From positions 1 to 28,691 of the forward strand of contig DFYN01000040.1 of assembly GCA_002383615.1 (NCBI GenBank): a stretch of 28,691 nucleotides of DNA, written 5' to 3'. Made by a program: the position numbers and the translations under genes. Shown one piece after another: positions 25,468-28,691 of this stretch. Origin of the DNA: Anaerolineaceae bacterium UBA4081 (lineage in GTDB: Bacteria; Chloroflexota; Anaerolineae; Anaerolineales; Anaerolineaceae). Within the stretch, counting starts at the first letter, position 1. The number at the start of each line of letters is the position of its first letter. The notes under the pieces are model-generated. The model was not told where the DNA came from, did not search any database, and saw nothing but the letters and a program-made list of their open reading frames with translations.

Positions 25468-25737
25468 ATGAGACCAGATTACATCAAAACAACTGATATT
25501 GACCTCTCATCAGCCATTATGACCCTTACCGAGATACGCCCAGTGCTATTTCCCGGACGCAGCCCAGGAGACTTGGTAGAGATTGTGTTTTCAGCCAGTG
25601 ACGAGATCAGGCTGATTGCCCAGCGGTATGCCACCGGAGAACTGCTTGCGCCGGTTAAGCGTTTGGCTACCTGGCGTAATACTTTGTACCGCTACATCAA
25701 GGAAGTTGAGCGCACACGGCGGGAGGTTGCCCTATGA
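25468..25737 (+). CDS. small hypothetical protein, 89 residues
   Basis: Not recognised. It is helical, with an acidic N-terminal half (TTDIDLSSAIMTLTEIRPVLF) and a basic C-terminal half (LATWRNTLYRYIKEVERTRREVAL). The start lies 5 nt after the AlpA-type stop, and its ATG..TGA end overlaps the next gene start (ATGA), so translation is coupled. Possibly an accessory of the primase-like protein, by position only. Confidence 0.7.
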   Translation: MRPDYIKTTDIDLSSAIMTLTEIRPVLFPGRSPGDLVEIVFSASDEIRLIAQRYATGELLAPVKRLATWRNTLYRYIKEVERTRREVAL

Positions 25738-28184
25738 ATTGCGACCTTCACACCGCAGCAGAAAACGCCTGCAATGAGGTCAGCGTGATGTTCCGTACAG
25801 TCCCCACAGACGGTAAGTTTTATCAGCTGGATGTCGTTGGTAAAACAACCCGCAATGGCGCAGGCCGGATCAGGCTCTTTCCTGATGGTGAGGGTGGTCA
25901 GGTTTGGAACCACATCACCGACGACACCCGTCTATTTTGGACATCAAGTGATCAGCCACTTACTCCAGCCGAGGCAGGAGAGCGTAGGCGTAGGGCAAAA
26001 GAGGAGCGGGAGAAAGCTGAACGTGCGCTTGACGATGCACGGCAGAAGGCCGCAGCACTTGCCGTTGAAGTATGGAAAGTTTCAGCACCACCGGTTGCCT
26101 CGCTGTATTGGCAACGGAAACAGGTAGAGCCGACTGACACCATCCGCGAGATTCCACTTGATACACTTGTGGAGCTTATTGGTTACCACCCGAAGGCTAA
26201 GGGAAAGCAGTTCTCCGGAGGTATGGTTCAGATTATCCCGGTACGTGGTGACAAGGGCATCAGCAGCATTGAGATGATTGACGAGACTGGCCTCAAAGCC
26301 GGTCTCGCTGATGGCCAGAAGCGCGGATGTTTTTGGGCTACTGGTAAGTTGCCAGACGGAGATGGTAGTGGCCTTACCTTTGGTATTGGGGAAGGTGCTG
26401 CAACAATGCTGACCTACAGCATGGCAACCGGCAACGTGGGGATTGCAGCATTATCCTGCGGTAACATTAAGGCAGTGGCGGAACTGATCCATCAGAAGTA
26501 TCCCAAAGCCAGAACCATGATTGTCTCTGATATTGGCAACGGAGAACAGGCGGCCCTGGAGGCGGCACGTTCTGTCAATGCCTTGCTTTTCAAGCCGTCA
26601 CTTCCAGACGGTAGTGCCGGGAGCGACGCCAACGATCTCCATTGTGAGCTGGGCATTGCAGAAGTTAGGCGTCAGATAGAGACGGCAATCTCGCGGACTG
26701 GTGCTTTATCAGGTGCTGCCGATCTCTGGCCCCAGCCTGTGCTGTTTGGTGAAACGCAAACTCCGGATATTCCAACGTCACTGCTACCTGGATGGCTCGG
26801 TGATTATGCCGGGGCGGTAGCCGCCAACACCCAAACACCACCAGCCATGTCAGTGATGATGGCCCTGCCTGTCATAGCGGCATGTGTCCAGAAGCGTTTT
26901 CAGGTGGCCAGGACACCGGAGCATGTCGAGCCGTTGGCGTTATGGACGGTCACCGCACTGCCGCCAGCCAGCCGTAAAACTGCCGTGGTCAATGCCTTTA
27001 CCGGACCGCTTTCAGCATGGGAAAAGGAGCAAGCGGATCTTGGCAAAGGAGAGCGGTCACGGGTGGCGGTGGCCCGTTCGATACTAGAGGATCGTATAAA
27101 ATTGATGCAGTCGAAAGCCGCTAAAACCGACAGCGCAAATGATCGTATCGCCTTGATAGAAGAAGCTGCGCGGATTCAGGAGGAGTTGCCTGCCATACTA
27201 TACGCCCCCCGTGTGTTCACGGCTGACGTGACACCGGAGCGCCTGCAGGACCTGATGATGGAACAGGGCGAGCGCATGGCGCTGTTTGCCGATGAGGGGG
27301 GTATCTTCTCCATCATGGCCGGTCTCTACAGTGGCGGTAAGGCCAACATCGACATTTTTCTAAAAGGTCATGCCGGAAGCGCCGTCCGAGTTGACCGCCA
27401 AGGACGAATGGCCTACCTGGACGAACCAGCCCTGACCTTTGGCCTCTGTATTCAACCGGACATTATTCGTAGTCTGTCTGAAACGTCCTTTAGGGGCAAC
27501 GGATGTCTGGCGCGATTTCTTTTCTGTCTACCAGCCTCAAACATAGGCACTCGAACGGCTGGGTCGATACCGATTCCTCAGACGGTTAAGTCCGCCTACC
27601 AGGAGGGCATACGCTGTCTGTTGAATATACCCCCACTCTTGAATGATCAGGGTAAACAGTGCGCTCGGACGCTCACCCTTGATCCTGGTGCCATGCAGGC
27701 TTGGGAAGAGTTCTTCGCGTTTTTGGAGGCCCGAATGGGTGACGGGAAGGATTTGGAGCCGATCCAGGACTGGGCTGGCAAGCTGGCTGGTGCGGCATTG
27801 CGTGTAGCAGGACTTATGGCCGTGGTCGAACAGGGGGAGGCAGCCACCACCATCAACGAAATGACCATGCGCAAGGCCCTTGCGCTGTCTGAATTGCTGA
27901 TTCCCCATGCAAAGGCGGCCTTTGATCTGATCGATGGCGGTACTTCACAGAACGACGCCAAACATGTGTATCGCTGGATTCTGGAAAAGGGTGCATTAAC
28001 CTTTAGACGTCGGGATGCTCAGCAGGAGTTGACCCGTTTTCGTGAAGTTGACCGGTTGGAAAAAGCGCTTGGCTCTCTAGCTAAACGCTACATCGTGTCA
28101 GAACCTGAAAAAATCAGGTCCGCATCCGGGAAGGGGATGGCCTCTGTGGTCTATCATGTGAATCCAGCAGTATTTGAGCGTTAG
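25734..28184 (+). CDS. Toprim-DUF3987 primase/helicase-like replication protein
   Basis: An 816-residue protein. The N-terminal part (1-75) lacks a clear zinc finger. Residues about 77-112 are a charged coiled-coil (RRRRAKEEREKAERALDDAR). A Toprim-like domain follows (about 155-325) with Glu220 (IGEGAAT) and Asp266 (SDIGNGEQ); the usual second aspartate of DxD is Gly268. The DUF3987 domain (about 335-720) has a P-loop-like segment, ALPPASRKT (Lys415-Thr416), that departs from GxxxxGK(S/T). The end (about 730-810) is winged-helix-like (ITLxx... GALTFRRRDAQQELTRF). Such proteins are the usual replication primase/helicases of P4-like islands. It overlaps the previous gene by 4 nt. Confidence 0.85.
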   Translation: MNCDLHTAAENACNEVSVMFRTVPTDGKFYQLDVVGKTTRNGAGRIRLFPDGEGGQVWNHITDDTRLFWTSSDQPLTPAEAGERRRRAKEEREKAERALDDARQKAAALAVEVWKVSAPPVASLYWQRKQVEPTDTIREIPLDTLVELIGYHPKAKGKQFSGGMVQIIPVRGDKGISSIEMIDETGLKAGLADGQKRGCFWATGKLPDGDGSGLTFGIGEGAATMLTYSMATGNVGIAALSCGNIKAVAELIHQKYPKARTMIVSDIGNGEQAALEAARSVNALLFKPSLPDGSAGSDANDLHCELGIAEVRRQIETAISRTGALSGAADLWPQPVLFGETQTPDIPTSLLPGWLGDYAGAVAANTQTPPAMSVMMALPVIAACVQKRFQVARTPEHVEPLALWTVTALPPASRKTAVVNAFTGPLSAWEKEQADLGKGERSRVAVARSILEDRIKLMQSKAAKTDSANDRIALIEEAARIQEELPAILYAPRVFTADVTPERLQDLMMEQGERMALFADEGGIFSIMAGLYSGGKANIDIFLKGHAGSAVRVDRQGRMAYLDEPALTFGLCIQPDIIRSLSETSFRGNGCLARFLFCLPASNIGTRTAGSIPIPQTVKSAYQEGIRCLLNIPPLLNDQGKQCARTLTLDPGAMQAWEEFFAFLEARMGDGKDLEPIQDWAGKLAGAALRVAGLMAVVEQGEAATTINEMTMRKALALSELLIPHAKAAFDLIDGGTSQNDAKHVYRWILEKGALTFRRRDAQQELTRFREVDRLEKALGSLAKRYIVSEPEKIRSASGKGMASVVYHVNPAVFER

Positions 28185-28190
28185 CGATGG

Positions 28191-28264
28191 TACAACAGTT
28201 ACAACATTTACAACACTATAGGCTTTCGTGGTCTCATTCTGTTGTAAGTGTTGTAACTGTTGCA
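28191..28264. repeat. inverted array of TACAACA iterons
   Basis: Left arm 28191-28215 holds three TACAACA copies at an exact 9-bp period. Right arm 28240-28264 is its inverted copy (23 of 25 matching), with two TGTTGTA and one TGTTGCA also at 9-bp spacing. The spacer is 24 nt. It begins 7 nt after the primase-like stop codon. It could be a replication origin, a regulator site or a long hairpin terminator; there is no U-tract on either side. Confidence 0.8.
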
Positions 28265-28549
28265 GAACATTATTATCAATGAAATGGCATGCACGGGAGG
28301 GGCACTATCACACAACTTGCAGATAGTTCTCCTTTTTTCTTCCGTTTTTCATAGCATAGCCGTTGCTATCCATTGCTAATATGTCAGCATTTGTCACCAT
28401 TTTTCAGGCTCGCCCTGACGCCTTAACGGAGCTTAACAGTAAGCGCTGGAATGTTAGTAAAAGTTAGGTGTTTTGAGCTTGGCCCTGCGTATTCATGGCG
28501 AAGTCATTTCAGGAAAAGTCAGCAGTTTTTGGGGGACGGTAGCAAGCGG
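28265..28549. other. non-coding right end of the element
   Basis: 285 nt without a credible open frame on either strand. The stretch 28326-28400 is T- and AT-rich (CTCCTTTTTTCTTCC, then GCTATCCATTGCTAATATG). The rest shows no strong hairpin or direct repeat. Together with the iteron array it forms a gene-free segment of about 450 nt before the tRNA, a plausible place for an origin or integration-host-factor sites. Confidence 0.4.
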
Positions 28550-28573
28550 CAAAAGTACAACTAAAGTACAACT
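28550..28573 (+). repeat. right arm-type tandem repeat (two AAAGTACAACT units)
   Basis: Identical over 24 nt to 4646-4669, in the same orientation, 58 bp inside the right attachment core. In the circular element both copies would flank the attachment site in direct orientation. The TACAAC core also occurs in the nearby iteron array. Confidence 0.7.
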
Positions 28574-28588
28574 ATTTTAGAAATAAAG

Positions 28589-28626
28589 AACAAGCACCAG
28601 CAGCCAGTTCGCTGTAGGTGCTTGTT
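28589..28626 (-). terminator. terminator of the rebuilt tRNA-Arg gene
   Basis: Stem AACAAGCACC / GGTGCTTGTT with an inner CAGC/GCTG pairing. On the minus strand it follows the tRNA 3' end by 5 nt and runs into TTCTTTATTTCT. The element supplied it, and it replaces the displaced hairpin at 4418-4457. Confidence 0.75.
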
Positions 28627-28631
28627 TTGAT

Positions 28632-28691
28632 TGGCGTCCCCGAGTCGATTCGAACGACCGGCCCCTTCCTTAGGAGGGAAGTGCTCTATCC
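28632..28691 (-). tRNA. tRNA-Arg(CCT), 5' end outside the window
   Basis: The minus strand shows 60 nt of a tRNA: end of the D-arm (ATAGAGC), anticodon stem CTTCC/GGAAG with loop CTCCTAA (anticodon CCT at 28674-28672), variable loop GGGCC, T-stem GGTCG/CGACT with loop TTCGAAT, acceptor strand CGGGGAC, discriminator G73 and encoded CCA. The acceptor 5' strand lies beyond the right edge. Everything from the anticodon loop to CCA was probably supplied by the element. Confidence 0.92.

Larger units (their letters stand above)
4461..28676. mobile_element. 24.2 kb tRNA-Arg(CCT)-integrated genomic island
   Basis: Bounded by 45-bp direct repeats of the tRNA 3' half (4461-4505 and 28632-28676). Just inside each end lies an identical 24-nt arm-type repeat. 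Cargo includes a P4-type tyrosine integrase, an AlpA-type regulator, a Toprim-DUF3987 protein and a large defence-like operon, with every gene on the plus strand. No conjugation genes, relaxase, portal, terminase or capsid genes are visible, so it would be mobilised by a helper or by excision and replication alone. Confidence 0.88.

Noticed and set aside
27537..27961. Minus-strand frames of 104-123 codons opposite the Toprim-DUF3987 gene
   Set aside because: They overlap a conserved protein completely and show no independent motifs.
28191..28264. CRISPR-like array
   Set aside because: Units are 7 bp at a 9-bp period with no spacers, and the halves are inverted; this is an iteron or palindrome pattern, not CRISPR.
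4461..28676. Prophage or conjugative element
   Set aside because: No capsid, portal, terminase, tail, lysis, relaxase or type IV secretion genes are present; a mobilisable or P4-like island fits better.

Overview
This window looks like a bacterial chromosome carrying a 24.2 kb integrative element (about 4461-28676) inserted at the 3' end of a tRNA-Arg(CCT) gene, plus about 4.4 kb of flanking chromosome on the left. GC is near 50 percent. The gene style (secreted WD40-caspase, AlpA/DUF3987 island genes, a 60-residue island protein) suggests a Desulfuromonadota/Geobacter-like host. That assignment is an inference from style, not from any diagnostic marker.

Left flank (1-4460): a C-terminally short AbiEi-type antitoxin gene (minus strand) with a clear promoter and palindromic operator; a large secreted WD40 plus caspase-fold (C14) protein (minus) with its own terminator; and a divergent small TPR-like lipoprotein with a strong sigma70-type promoter. 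A hairpin and a 45-bp tRNA-Arg 3' fragment follow. These are what the host tRNA gene lost on integration.

Element: (a) integrase module with promoter and tandem arm-type repeats (4576-6048); (b) a cassette of DUF932 protein, PPP-type metallophosphoesterase, an unknown 382-residue protein and a zinc-ribbon protein (6142-9686); (c) a 12.7 kb co-directional defence-like operon (9854-22575): PLD-SNF2 helicase, Eco57I/PglX-like N6-adenine methyltransferase, RecF/SMC-like ATPase, DUF262-HNH (GmrSD-like) nuclease, and AlbA_2/GHKL protein; (d) maintenance genes (22687-28184): small conserved protein, a 664-residue protein with an internal duplication, four 11-bp iterons, AlpA-type regulator, small unknown protein, and a Toprim-DUF3987 primase/helicase-like protein; (e) a non-coding right end with an inverted array of TACAACA iterons, a second copy of the arm-type repeat, a terminator and the tRNA-Arg gene, cut by the window edge.

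The helicase, methylase and ATPase trio matches the architecture of the computationally defined Hma (helicase-methylase-ATPase) defence type. Here it appears fused operonically to a GmrSD-like modification-dependent nuclease and a Schlafen/AlbA GHKL protein. The methyltransferase specificity domain is strikingly AT-rich compared with the rest of its gene, which suggests swapped specificity. The five-gene operon is the best candidate for an undescribed extended defence system in this window.
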